A DNA stretch of 31,294 bases from DAITAZ01 sp036824045 (lineage in GTDB: Bacteria; Pseudomonadota; Gammaproteobacteria; Burkholderiales; Rhodocyclaceae). The position numbers and the translations under genes were made by a program. The DNA lies in NCBI GenBank assembly GCA_036824045.1, contig DAITAZ010000043.1:1-31294 (forward strand), written 5' to 3'. Shown here in pieces: positions 8,111-16,260 of this stretch. The notes under the pieces were generated by a model. That model saw only the letters and a program-made list of their open reading frames with translations, was not told where the DNA came from and made no database searches. The first letter of the stretch is position 1. Every line of letters begins with the position of its first letter.

Positions 8111-9034
8111 TCAGTCGAATTCGTGTTTGCCCGAACCAAATCGGGAGGTCAGGGTTTCGGCGGTAAGCGGTTCGCCGTCCAGGTTCGCCTCAAGTATCCG
8201 CAGTACTTGCCCGTCGCCGCAGTCGGCGAGGAGCAGCGCGTCCTCCGCGTAGAGACCGCGGGTGGGCGAACACGTGCTGCGGCGGGGCTGCAGCAGCGTC
8301 CGCGCCACCACCAGCCGCCCACCCTTGAACGTGCAGAATGCGCCAGGGTAGGGCGGGGCCACGGCCCGCACCAGATTGTGGATGGCCTGGGCACTGAGCC
8401 GCCAGTCGATCCGCCCGTCCTCCGGTTTGCGCCCGCCAAAGTAGCTGCCCTGGGTGAGATCCTGGGGCAGATGCAGCGCCGTCCCCGCCATCAGCCCGGG
8501 CAGAACCTCATCCATCACCATCTCCGCGGCCACGGTCACCTTCTGGAACACCTCGAAGGCGGTGTCGTCCGGCAGGATGGGTACGGCCTGCTGGCCGACG
8601 ATGGCGCCCGCATCGGGTTTGACTTCCATCTGATGAAGCGTGGCGCCGGTCCGGCGCTCGCCCCGCAACACGGCCCAGTTGGTGGGCACCCGGCCACGGT
8701 AGGCAGGCAGCAGCGAGCCGTGCATGTTGTAGGCGCCGCGACGGGCGGCACCGAGCACTGCGGCCGACAGCATGTGACGATAGTAGAAGGAGAACAGGAA
8801 GTCCGGCGCCAGGGCGGCGAGCCGCTGGAGGACCTCCGGGCTGCTCGGGTCGGCGGGTGTGATGGTCTCGATGCCATGCCGGGCGGCCAACTCGGCTACG
8901 CTGGCAAAGAAGATGTTCTCTGCCGGGTTGTCCTGGTGGGTGACCACCAGGCGGACATCCACCCCGTGGGCCAGGAGCACCGAGAGGCAGCGCACCCCGA
9001 CGTTGTGGTAGGCAAAGACAACGGCTGAAGTCAT
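8111..9034 (-). CDS. arnA: UDP-L-Ara4N formyltransferase, stand-alone ArnA N-terminal half
   Basis: A 307-residue formyltransferase that would use 10-formyl-tetrahydrofolate to formylate UDP-L-Ara4N. The signature YNMHGSLLPAYRGRVPTNW carries Asn103 and His105, and Asp141 is in VKPDAGAIVGQ. These match the catalytic triad N102/H104/D140 of E. coli ArnA almost residue for residue. The C-terminal part (about 205-300) fits the formyltransferase OB-like domain. The ATG at 9034 overlaps the arnC stop by 4 bases (ATGA), showing translational coupling. The split of ArnA into two genes is clear: this gene stops with TGA before the decarboxylase gene. Confidence 0.93.
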   Translation of the reverse strand: MTSAVVFAYHNVGVRCLSVLLAHGVDVRLVVTHQDNPAENIFFASVAELAARHGIETITPADPSSPEVLQRLAALAPDFLFSFYYRHMLSAAVLGAARRGAYNMHGSLLPAYRGRVPTNWAVLRGERRTGATLHQMEVKPDAGAIVGQQAVPILPDDTAFEVFQKVTVAAEMVMDEVLPGLMAGTALHLPQDLTQGSYFGGRKPEDGRIDWRLSAQAIHNLVRAVAPPYPGAFCTFKGGRLVVARTLLQPRRSTCSPTRGLYAEDALLLADCGDGQVLRILEANLDGEPLTAETLTSRFGSGKHEFD

Positions 9035-10038
9035 GGCACCCGGGGCAAATGGAATGCCTGGCGCGGGGGCAGGGCGTCACGGCTTGCCCCTTCCGGTTCC
9101 AGGATGGCCTGAACGATGTAGCGTGGCCGTAGCCGCACCTGCTGGTAGATCCGTCCCACATATTCGCCAATCAAGCCCACGGCGAAAAGAAGGATGCCGA
9201 TCAGGAAGAAGGCGATGCCGAACAGGGAGAACAGTCCTTCCGCTTCCGGACCGACGACAATGCGGCGCACGAGCAGGAAGAGCACGAACAGGGCGGAGAG
9301 CGCCGAAAGCAGCATGCCGGCCATCGACACCAGTTGCAGGGGCATCACCGAAAAGGCGGTGAGCAGGTCGAAGTTGAGCCGGATGAGGCTGTAGAGCGAG
9401 TACTTGGATTCGCCGGCAAAGCGTTCCTCGTGGCCGATGGGGATCTCGGTCGGGTTCTGGGCGAAGCTGTAGCCCAGCGCCGGGATGAAGGTATTGACCT
9501 CCCGGCAGCTGTTGATGGCGTCCACCACGTTGCGGCGGTAGGCACGCATCATGCAGCCCTGGTCGGTGATGCGGATGCGGGTGGTGCGGTCCCGCACCCA
9601 GTTCATGGCCTGGGATGCCTTGCGGCGGAAAGCACTGTCCTGCCGCAACTGGCGGATGGTGCCCACGTAGTCGTGGCCTTCCCGGGCCTTGGCGAGCAAG
9701 GCCCCGATCTCTTCGGGCGGGTTCTGCAGGTCCGCGTCCAGGGTAACGGCCACCTCGCCGCGGCAGTACTCGAAGCCCGCCATGATGGCCATGTGCTGTC
9801 CGGCATTGGCGCCGAACAGGATCACTCGTGTCACCTCCGGCCGCTTCTGGTACTGGGCGGCGAGGATGGCAGCGGAACGGTCCCGGCTGCCGTCATTCAC
9901 GAAGATCACTTCGTAGTGGGTCCCCAGGCTGTCCAACGCCGGGTAGAGGCGATCGAACAGCGCCTGCAGGCCTTCTTCCTCGTTGAACACGGGGATGATG
10001 ACGGAGAGCTCGGGCAGGGCGGAGGAAGAGCTGTTCAT
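9031..10038 (-). CDS. arnC: ArnC, undecaprenyl-phosphate 4-deoxy-4-formamido-L-arabinose transferase
   Basis: A 335-residue GT2 membrane glycosyltransferase that moves L-Ara4FN from UDP to undecaprenyl phosphate at the inner face of the cytoplasmic membrane. The catalytic domain begins LSVIIPVFNEEEGL and has the metal-binding VTLDADLQNP (Asp101, Asp103) and QGCMMRAYRR. Two C-terminal membrane helices (about 238-262 and 272-297) are followed by the RIYQQVRLRPRYIV motif. The frame stays open upstream of the chosen ATG at 10038, but that extension lies over arnB and is not real. The ATG overlaps the arnB stop by 4 bases. Confidence 0.94.
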   Translation of the reverse strand: MNSSSSALPELSVIIPVFNEEEGLQALFDRLYPALDSLGTHYEVIFVNDGSRDRSAAILAAQYQKRPEVTRVILFGANAGQHMAIMAGFEYCRGEVAVTLDADLQNPPEEIGALLAKAREGHDYVGTIRQLRQDSAFRRKASQAMNWVRDRTTRIRITDQGCMMRAYRRNVVDAINSCREVNTFIPALGYSFAQNPTEIPIGHEERFAGESKYSLYSLIRLNFDLLTAFSVMPLQLVSMAGMLLSALSALFVLFLLVRRIVVGPEAEGLFSLFGIAFFLIGILLFAVGLIGEYVGRIYQQVRLRPRYIVQAILEPEGASRDALPPRQAFHLPRVP

Positions 10039-11168
10039 AGGCAATGCTGGCGAACGATCTGGCACACGGCGTCCACGACCCGGTCCACATCCAGGTCCGC
10101 CATGGCGGGAAAGAGCGGGAGTGTAACGATTTCGCGGCCGATTCGCTCGGCGTGGGGAAACTGCCCGTGGTGAAAGCCCAGCCGCCGGTAGGCGGTGAAG
10201 AGATGGACGGGCGGGTAGTGCACCCCTACGCCGATTTCCCGGGCGGCCATGGCCCGGATGAAGTCGCCCCGGCTGATTGTCAGCTGTTCCAGGGGCAGGC
10301 AGATCTGAAACATGTGCCAGTTGCTCTGGCTGAAATCGGCCAGGGGCAAACCCAGGCCCAACTCCGCTGCCGGGGCTGCGAGAAGTTCCAGATAGCGCCG
10401 GGCCAGTTCCCGCCGCCGGGCGGTGAATGCCTCCAGATGCGGCAGTTGCCCCAGACCGATGCGGGCGGCGATGTCGGTCATGTTTGCCTTGCCGCCGATG
10501 ACCTCCACGTCCATGCCGCCATCCGCATCGCGCACCACGCCCTGCAGGCGCAGCCGCTCGGCGAGGGTGGCTTCGGCTGCGTCGTTCAGTACCAGGCAGC
10601 CACCTTCGCCTGTGGTGAGGTTCTTGTTGGCGTGAAAGCTGAAGGAAACCAGATCGCCGCTGGCGCCAATGCGCCGGCCTGCCCACGCTGCGCCCAGGGA
10701 CTGGGCAGCGTCTTCCACCACCCTCAGGCCGTGCTGCCGTGCCACCGCGTAGAGGGCGTCCCGGTCCACCGGCAGGCCCGCCAGATCCACCGGGATGATG
10801 GCCCGGGTCCGGGGTGTGATGGCGGCGGAGAGCAGCGCCGGGTCAAGATTGCGGGTGGAGGGGGCTACATCCACGAACACGGGCGTCGCACCCAGGCGCA
10901 GGATCACGTTGGCGGTGGCTGCCCAGGTAAGTGGCGAGGTGATCACCTCGTCACCGGGTTTGACGCCGGCGATCTGCAGGCCGACTTCAAGGGTTGCGGT
11001 GCCGGAACTGAACGCGCGGACCGGCCTGCCGCCAAACAGCTCGGACAGGGCTGCCTCGAATGCCCTGACCTGGGGGCCGCTGGTGATCCAGCCGGAACGG
11101 AGCACTTCTGCCACGCCTGCGATGGTGGCTTCGTCAATGCTGGGGCGGGTGAAGGGCAGGAAATTCAT
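10035..11168 (-). CDS. arnB: ArnB, UDP-4-amino-4-deoxy-L-arabinose aminotransferase
   Basis: A 377-residue PLP enzyme of the DegT/DnrJ/EryC1 sugar aminotransferase family. It transfers an amino group from glutamate to the UDP-4-keto-pentose made by the ArnA decarboxylase. The PLP lysine is Lys182 in SFHANKNLTTGEGG, VVEDAAQSLGA supplies the Asp that contacts PLP, and FSSGTATLEVGL binds phosphate. The C-terminal HYPPVHLFTAYR is also typical. The ATG at 11168 overlaps the preceding SMR gene stop by 4 bases. The length matches Salmonella ArnB (about 380). Confidence 0.94.
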   Translation of the reverse strand: MNFLPFTRPSIDEATIAGVAEVLRSGWITSGPQVRAFEAALSELFGGRPVRAFSSGTATLEVGLQIAGVKPGDEVITSPLTWAATANVILRLGATPVFVDVAPSTRNLDPALLSAAITPRTRAIIPVDLAGLPVDRDALYAVARQHGLRVVEDAAQSLGAAWAGRRIGASGDLVSFSFHANKNLTTGEGGCLVLNDAAEATLAERLRLQGVVRDADGGMDVEVIGGKANMTDIAARIGLGQLPHLEAFTARRRELARRYLELLAAPAAELGLGLPLADFSQSNWHMFQICLPLEQLTISRGDFIRAMAAREIGVGVHYPPVHLFTAYRRLGFHHGQFPHAERIGREIVTLPLFPAMADLDVDRVVDAVCQIVRQHCL

Positions 11169-11536
11169 GAGCGGGCAACCAGGAAGACTCCAACAATGAT
11201 GAAACCGATGCCGGCCAGCTTGGCTGTGGTAACGGCTTCGCCCATCCAGAAGTGGGCGATGACGGCATTGACCACGTAGCCAATGGACAGCATGGGGTAG
11301 GCCACGCTGACTGGCACCCGGGAGAGCGCCATGATCCAAACCACCACGCTGACCACGTAGCATCCCAGGCCGCCCAGGATGTGCGGTTCCAGCCCCAGGC
11401 GCAGGGCCATGGGCAGGGCGTTTTCGAGGCTGAACTCGAAGTGGCCGACCGTATTGGTGCCGGCTTTGAGCAATAGCTGGGCCGCGGCGTTGAGCAGCAC
11501 GCCGGTGAGGATGAGGGTGAAACTCAGTGCAGTCAT
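11165..11536 (-). CDS. SMR-type membrane protein, ArnE/ArnF-like flippase subunit
   Basis: A 123-residue, four-helix EmrE-type protein. Hydrophobic segments run at about 3-23, 51-71, 74-95 and 101-121, with AAQLLLKAGTNTVG after helix 1 and the conserved VPVSVAYPMLSIGYVVNA. In enterobacteria the heterodimer ArnE/ArnF flips undecaprenyl-phosphate-L-Ara4N to the periplasmic face. Here only one such gene is present, so it may work as a homodimer or with a partner elsewhere. The start at 11536 is 5 bases after the arnT stop, and the stop overlaps arnB. The position between arnT and arnB supports the flippase role over a drug-efflux role. Confidence 0.85.
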   Translation of the reverse strand: MTALSFTLILTGVLLNAAAQLLLKAGTNTVGHFEFSLENALPMALRLGLEPHILGGLGCYVVSVVVWIMALSRVPVSVAYPMLSIGYVVNAVIAHFWMGEAVTTAKLAGIGFIIVGVFLVARS

Positions 11537-11541
11537 GGTGC

Positions 11542-13176
11542 TCAGGGCCGGGTGACGATCACGCGCCGGGTGTCCCGTGCCACGACGCGCATGGGCAGGC
11601 CGGAATCGGCCAGCACCGGGAACATGTGGGGCTGCATGATGGCAAAGGGGGCGGTGTCTGTCAGCCAGCGCTGGCGGAATGCGTCCACAGACGGCAGCGC
11701 CTTGTGGGGTTCCTGCTCCAGGCCGAAGCCCATCTCGTCGGTGTAGTCCACCAGGGTGACGGGGCGCCCCAGGTAAAAGGTCAGGGTTTGATCGTACATT
11801 TTGATGCTGTACAACGGCGAACTGGAGGGCAGCTGGGGTTTCAGTTCCTCGGCGATGTGGTAGGCGGAGTTGGAACGGCTCAGGCTTTCGTGTCCGAGAA
11901 TGGCACAGGTGCCCGCGATGCCGGCCGCCAGGGCCAGGGCCAGGGCCGACCAGACGGGCTTGCGCTGCCAGTTGAGGGCCAGGGCCAGCACGCTGCCCCC
12001 CAGCAGGGTGGCTGCGCCCGCACCGAGCCATTTGGCGTAGGCCCACATCATTGGTCCGGTGGTCTCCACGTCTCCCATTGTCCCCACCCGGGGGGCGAGG
12101 GCCACGCCGACGGCGGCCAGCAAGGCAACCGGCAACAGGTGGAGCATCCACTCACGGCGGCTGGTCCGCTGGAACTGCCCCGCCGCCAGCCAGGCCAGCG
12201 CAGGGAACATGGGAAGAATGTAGGAGGGCAGCTTCGAGCTGGAAACGCTGAAGAATGCGAATACCAGAATTGCCCAGACGCCCAGCAGCCGATTGGCGGG
12301 AAAGCCCGGGCCGTGGGCGCGCCAGCTGCCGGCCAACGCCCGCAGTTGCAGGGAGGTCCAGGGCAGGGCGCCCGCCAGCAGGATGGGCACGAAGTACCAG
12401 GCCGGCTGGTAGCGCCGGTGCGCCTTGGTGAGAAAGCGCTCGAAGTGTTCGTGGATGAAGAAGAAGTGAGGGAATTCCGGGTTGGCGATGGAAACCGCCA
12501 CGAACCAGGGTGAGGTGATGGCCAGGAAGATGGCCAGGCCACGCAACAGTTCCAGCCGTTTCCAGCACGCCAAATCCCGATTCACCAGGCTGAAGACAAT
12601 GAGTGTTCCGCCGGTGAGCACCAGCGCTGCGATCCCCTTGGACAGTACCGCCAGGGCTAATGCTGCCCAGGTCAGGAGCATCCAGCGTCGGCCTTCCTCC
12701 GGGCGGTGCCGGGCGAGCAGGAAGGCGCCCAGTGCCAGTTGCAGAAAGAAGCAGAAGCCCATGTCCAGGGTGTTCATGTGGCCGATGCCCAAATACAGGA
12801 AGGACGAGGCGAGGATGGCCGCCGAGAGCACGCCGGCGCTGCCACCGTACAACCGCTGTCCCACGAATGCGGCGAAGACGATCCCGAGAAAACCGGTCAG
12901 GGCGGGCCACAAGCGGGCGGTCCACTCATCCTCGCCGAACGTCTTGTAAGCCGCTGCAGTGGCCCAGTATTGCAGGGGGGGCTTCTCGAAATACTTGAGG
13001 TCGTTGAGTCGCGGGGTGACCCAGTCGCCGCTGACCGCCATCTCCCGGGCAATTTCGGCATAGCGGCCTTCGTCCGGTTTGATCAGCTTGCGGTAGTCCA
13101 GGGTTCCGAACCAAAGCGCCACCATCAGGGCGCCGAGCACGAGCAGCCAGCGGCGGGGCAGGAAGGTTTCAGCCAT
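11542..13176 (-). CDS. arnT: ArnT-like lipid A 4-amino-4-deoxy-L-arabinose transferase (GT83)
   Basis: A 544-residue multi-pass inner-membrane glycosyltransferase of the GT-C (PMT) fold. ArnT moves L-Ara4N from undecaprenyl phosphate to lipid A phosphates on the periplasmic side, lowering negative charge and giving resistance to polymyxin and cationic peptides. The first periplasmic loop carries KPDEGRYAEIAREM and WVTPRLNDLKYFEKPPLQYW, the catalytic-site pattern of this family. About a dozen hydrophobic helices follow, with a soluble C-terminal domain. It lies 38 bases after the Mth938-type gene and 5 bases before the SMR gene. No clear Shine-Dalgarno precedes ATG 13176. Confidence 0.9.
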   Translation of the reverse strand: MAETFLPRRWLLVLGALMVALWFGTLDYRKLIKPDEGRYAEIAREMAVSGDWVTPRLNDLKYFEKPPLQYWATAAAYKTFGEDEWTARLWPALTGFLGIVFAAFVGQRLYGGSAGVLSAAILASSFLYLGIGHMNTLDMGFCFFLQLALGAFLLARHRPEEGRRWMLLTWAALALAVLSKGIAALVLTGGTLIVFSLVNRDLACWKRLELLRGLAIFLAITSPWFVAVSIANPEFPHFFFIHEHFERFLTKAHRRYQPAWYFVPILLAGALPWTSLQLRALAGSWRAHGPGFPANRLLGVWAILVFAFFSVSSSKLPSYILPMFPALAWLAAGQFQRTSRREWMLHLLPVALLAAVGVALAPRVGTMGDVETTGPMMWAYAKWLGAGAATLLGGSVLALALNWQRKPVWSALALALAAGIAGTCAILGHESLSRSNSAYHIAEELKPQLPSSSPLYSIKMYDQTLTFYLGRPVTLVDYTDEMGFGLEQEPHKALPSVDAFRQRWLTDTAPFAIMQPHMFPVLADSGLPMRVVARDTRRVIVTRP

Positions 13177-13214
13177 GCGGAAAACGGTCGGGAATGGAGC
13201 GGAAAAAGACGGGG

Positions 13215-13589
13215 TCAGGCGGGGTCAAACAGGAGCGCGGCGGCGGCCCGTCGCCCTTCGCTGACCAGGATGTTGTAAGTGCGGCAGGCTGCGGGCGTGC
13301 TCATCACCTCCACCCCGATGCGGGCCTCGATTAATGGCCGAAGTACGGCCGGGGCCGGAAAGCGTTGCCGGCTGCCCGTGCCCAGCATGACCACCTCGGG
13401 TTTCAGGGTCAGCAACTGCTCCAGGTGTGCGGCGGCCAGCCCATCCACCCCGGGGCACCAATCGGGAACCAGGCTGTCGGGCAAGACCACCAGACTGGAT
13501 TCGAACCGTTCGCCATTGACCATTACATGGCCGGGGCCGTAGCTGTTGATGATGTTCTGGCCGACGGCAAGGTCGCGGTGCAATTTCAT
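13215..13589 (-). CDS. Mth938-like domain (DUF498/NDUFAF3-type) protein
   Basis: A 124-residue cytoplasmic protein of the Mth938-like family. Typical pieces are INSYGPGHVMVNGERF near the N-terminus, then a nucleotide-binding-like strand PEVVMLGTGSRQRFP and the C-terminal VEVMSTPAACRTYNIL. The biochemical function is unknown in bacteria, and the mitochondrial relative NDUFAF3 helps assemble complex I. The frame is open to about 13670, but the family begins near MKLHRDL, so ATG 13589 is chosen; no good ribosome site is visible. It is the first gene after the divergent promoter and leads into arnT after 38 bases, so it may share the arn transcript. Whether it has any part in lipid A modification is unknown. 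Confidence 0.85.
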   Translation of the reverse strand: MKLHRDLAVGQNIINSYGPGHVMVNGERFESSLVVLPDSLVPDWCPGVDGLAAAHLEQLLTLKPEVVMLGTGSRQRFPAPAVLRPLIEARIGVEVMSTPAACRTYNILVSEGRRAAAALLFDPA

Positions 13590-13670
13590 GGCGGGTCGCG
13601 CTGGTACAGGGGTTGCAGGTGGAGGGGCGGGTCTCCGGGAACCCTTGCTTGCCGCAGGGTTGACGGACAA

Positions 13671-13696
13671 TGTAGCATTATAGCCTTTTTGCTACA
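13671..13696. promoter_or_regulatory. divergent promoter with operator-like inverted repeat
   Basis: A perfect inverted repeat, TGTAGCA (13671-13677) and TGCTACA (13690-13696), with 12 bases between. On the minus strand the centre contains a consensus -10 box TATAAT (13682-13677) directed to the Mth938/arn genes. On the plus strand TATAGC (13679-13684) could serve alaC. No good -35 is visible for either. The geometry suggests a regulator that would block both promoters, but no regulator for it is known. Confidence 0.5.
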
Positions 13697-13715
13697 GCCT
13701 TCCCCGGGCCCCGCC

Positions 13716-14900
13716 ATGAGAGACTTTCCCCGCATCAAGCGCCTGCCGCCCTATGTGTTCAATATCACCGGCGAGCTCAAGATGGCAGCCCGTCGCCGGG
13801 GGGAGGACATCATCGACATGTCCATGGGCAACCCGGATGGCGAGACGCCCCGGCACATCGTGGACAAACTGGTGGAGGCCGCGCAGCGGGAGAACACCCA
13901 CGGCTATTCCCTCTCCAAGGGCATTCCGCGCCTGCGCAAGGCGATCTGTGGCTGGTACGAGCGCCGTTACGGCGTGAGTTTCGATCCGGAGTCCGAGGCG
14001 ATCGTGACCATCGGTTCGAAAGAGGGTATCGCTCACCTGTGTCTGGCTACGCTGGAGCGTGGAGACATCGTCCTTGTCCCCAATCCCAGCTATCCGATCC
14101 ACATCTACGGGCCGGTAATCGCGGGGGCGGACATTCGCCATGTGCGCATGACGCCGGACGTGGACTTCATCGCCGAGCTGGATCGGGCATGCAAGGAGTC
14201 CTATCCCAAGCCGAAGATGCTGATCCTCAACTTCCCGTCCAACCCGACGGCGTTGTGTGTGGAACTCCCCTTCTTCGAGCGGGTGGTGGCGCTGGCCAAG
14301 GAGCACAACCTGATGGTGGTGCACGATCTGGCCTACGCCGATATCGTGTTCGACGGCTGGAAAGCTCCCTCCATCATGCAGGTGCCGGGCGCGCGCGATG
14401 TGGCGGTGGAGTTCTTCACCATGTCCAAGAGCTACAACATGGCGGGCTGGCGCATCGGCTACATGGTGGGCAATCCGGAGATTGTGGGGGCGCTGGCGCG
14501 GATGAAGAGCTATCACGATTACGGCACGTTTACCCCGATCCAGGTGGCCTCCATCGTTGCACTGGAAGGGCCGCAGGACTGCGTGGAAGAAATCCGCGCC
14601 ACCTACCAGCGCCGCCGGGATGTGTTGCACAAGGGGTTGGCCGAGGCGGGCTGGGCCACCGAGCTTCCCAAGGCGTCCATGTACATCTGGGCCCGAATTC
14701 CCGAACCTTACCGGGCAATGGGGTCGCTGGAGTTCGCCAAGAAAGTGCTGGCGGATGCGAAGGTGGCGGTGAGCCCCGGCGTTGGCTTCGGGGAGTACGG
14801 CGATGACCATGTGCGGTTCGCACTGATCGAGAACGAAGAGCGCACCCGCCAGGCTATTCGCGGCATCAAGGAAATGTTCCGCAAAGACGGCCTGCTCTGA
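13716..14900 (+). CDS. alaC: alanine aminotransferase AlaC-like (class I/II aminotransferase)
   Basis: A 394-residue fold-type I PLP aminotransferase matching the AlaC (YfdZ) group, which makes alanine from pyruvate and glutamate. It has MSMGNPDGETPRHIVDKL near residue 36, LILNFPSNPTA near 169 and the PLP lysine Lys238 in FFTMSKSYNMAGWRIGYMVGN. An Arg near the C-terminus (VRFALIENEER) would bind the substrate carboxylate. The frame extends far upstream of the ATG at 13716, but the family starts at MRDFPRIKRLPPYVF. The leader is C-rich with no visible Shine-Dalgarno. It heads a run alaC-alaA-GNAT-hom-thrC on the same strand. Confidence 0.9.
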   Translation: MRDFPRIKRLPPYVFNITGELKMAARRRGEDIIDMSMGNPDGETPRHIVDKLVEAAQRENTHGYSLSKGIPRLRKAICGWYERRYGVSFDPESEAIVTIGSKEGIAHLCLATLERGDIVLVPNPSYPIHIYGPVIAGADIRHVRMTPDVDFIAELDRACKESYPKPKMLILNFPSNPTALCVELPFFERVVALAKEHNLMVVHDLAYADIVFDGWKAPSIMQVPGARDVAVEFFTMSKSYNMAGWRIGYMVGNPEIVGALARMKSYHDYGTFTPIQVASIVALEGPQDCVEEIRATYQRRRDVLHKGLAEAGWATELPKASMYIWARIPEPYRAMGSLEFAKKVLADAKVAVSPGVGFGEYGDDHVRFALIENEERTRQAIRGIKEMFRKDGLL

Positions 14901-14918
14901 AGCTGGCCAAGCTGGGGC

Positions 14919-14940
14919 TGCCGACGGGTAGCCGTCGGCA
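14919..14940. repeat. 9-bp hairpin between alaC and alaA
   Basis: TGCCGACGG and CCGTCGGCA form a perfect 9-bp stem with a GTAG loop, 18 bases after the alaC stop and 17 bases before alaA. No T-run follows, so this is more likely an mRNA-stability or processing element than a full terminator. Confidence 0.5.
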
Positions 14941-14957
14941 AGCATCCTAGGAAACCC

Positions 14958-16187
14958 ATGCAGCCCATACTCAAATCGGCCAAGCTGGCCAACGTCTGCT
15001 ACGACATCCGCGGTCCGGTGCTGGAACGCGCACGGCAGATGGAGGAAGAAGGCCACAAGATCATCAAGCTGAACATCGGCAATCTGGCGGTGTTCGGGCT
15101 GGAACCGCCGGAAGAAATCGTCCAGGACATGATTCGGAACCTGCCCGATGCGGCAGGCTATACGGATTCCAAGGGCTTGTTTGCCCCGCGGAAAGCCATC
15201 GTTCACTACTGCCAGCAGAAGCACATTTCGGGCGTGAGCGTGGACGATGTTTATGTGGGCAATGGCGCTTCCGAACTCATCGTGATGAGCCTTAACGCGC
15301 TGCTCAACAACGGTGACGAGGTATTGATTCCTGCCCCGGATTACCCCCTCTATACCGGGGCGGTGGCGTTGTCGGGTGGTACGCCGGTGCACTATGTCTG
15401 CGACGAGCAATCCGGCTGGTTGCCGGACCTGGCCGACATCCGCCGCAAGATCACGCCCAATACCCGGGCCATCGTGGTGATCAACCCGAACAACCCGACG
15501 GGGGCGCTGTACCCCAGGGAAGTTCTGCTGGAGATTGTCGAGGTGGCGCGTCAGCACCAACTCGTAGTGTTTGCTGACGAGATCTACGACAAGACCTTGT
15601 ATGACGGCAACACCCATACCAGCATTGCCGCGCTGGCAGACGATGTGCTGTTCGTCACCTTCAACGGCCTGTCCAAGAACTATCGCTCCTGCGGTTACCG
15701 TTCCGGCTGGATGGTGGTTTCCGGAGAAAAACGCCACGCCCGCGACTACATCGAAGGGCTGAACATGCTGGCCTCGATGCGCCTGTGCTCCAACACACCC
15801 GGGCAACTGGCGATCCAGACCGCGCTGGGGGGATACCAAAGCATTGACGAACTGGTGGCGCCGGAGGGGCGGTTGACCCGGCAACGCAATCTGGCGGTGG
15901 ACATGCTCAACAGCATGCCCGGGGTCAGTTGTGTCAAACCCAAGGCAGCGTTGTACTGTTTCCCGCGGTTGGACCCCAAGGTCTATCCGATTCAGGACGA
16001 TCAGCAGTTCATTCTGGAGTTGCTGCAGGAAGAGAAGATCCTGTTGGTTCAGGGTACCGGCTTCAACTGGCCGGATTCGGACCACTTCCGCCTGGTGTTC
16101 CTCCCGCACGAGGATGACCTGAAGGTGGCTTTGGGTCGTCTGGATCGTTTCCTCTTTCATTACCGCAAGCGGCACGGTACGGCATGA
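14958..16187 (+). CDS. alaA: aminotransferase AlaA-like
   Basis: A 409-residue class I/II PLP aminotransferase matching AlaA (YfbQ), a glutamate-pyruvate aminotransferase. Features are KLNIGNLAVFGLEPPEEI near 37, AIVVINPNNPTGALY near 171, ADEIYDKTLYDG near 206 and the PLP lysine Lys240 in NGLSKNYRSCGYRSGWMV. AGGA sits 5 bases before ATG 14958. It is only distantly similar to AlaC upstream, so the pair is not a recent duplication. In many betaproteobacteria a gene of this type stands directly before hom and thrC, which supports a link to aspartate-family amino acid synthesis. Confidence 0.93.
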   Translation: MQPILKSAKLANVCYDIRGPVLERARQMEEEGHKIIKLNIGNLAVFGLEPPEEIVQDMIRNLPDAAGYTDSKGLFAPRKAIVHYCQQKHISGVSVDDVYVGNGASELIVMSLNALLNNGDEVLIPAPDYPLYTGAVALSGGTPVHYVCDEQSGWLPDLADIRRKITPNTRAIVVINPNNPTGALYPREVLLEIVEVARQHQLVVFADEIYDKTLYDGNTHTSIAALADDVLFVTFNGLSKNYRSCGYRSGWMVVSGEKRHARDYIEGLNMLASMRLCSNTPGQLAIQTALGGYQSIDELVAPEGRLTRQRNLAVDMLNSMPGVSCVKPKAALYCFPRLDPKVYPIQDDQQFILELLQEEKILLVQGTGFNWPDSDHFRLVFLPHEDDLKVALGRLDRFLFHYRKRHGTA

Positions 16188-16260
16188 GGATGAATGCCGG
16201 GCTTGGCGTCCGATGGGTGCCCTGCGGTGCTGCTTTCGTCCTTCGCGCGGGGGACGAGCA

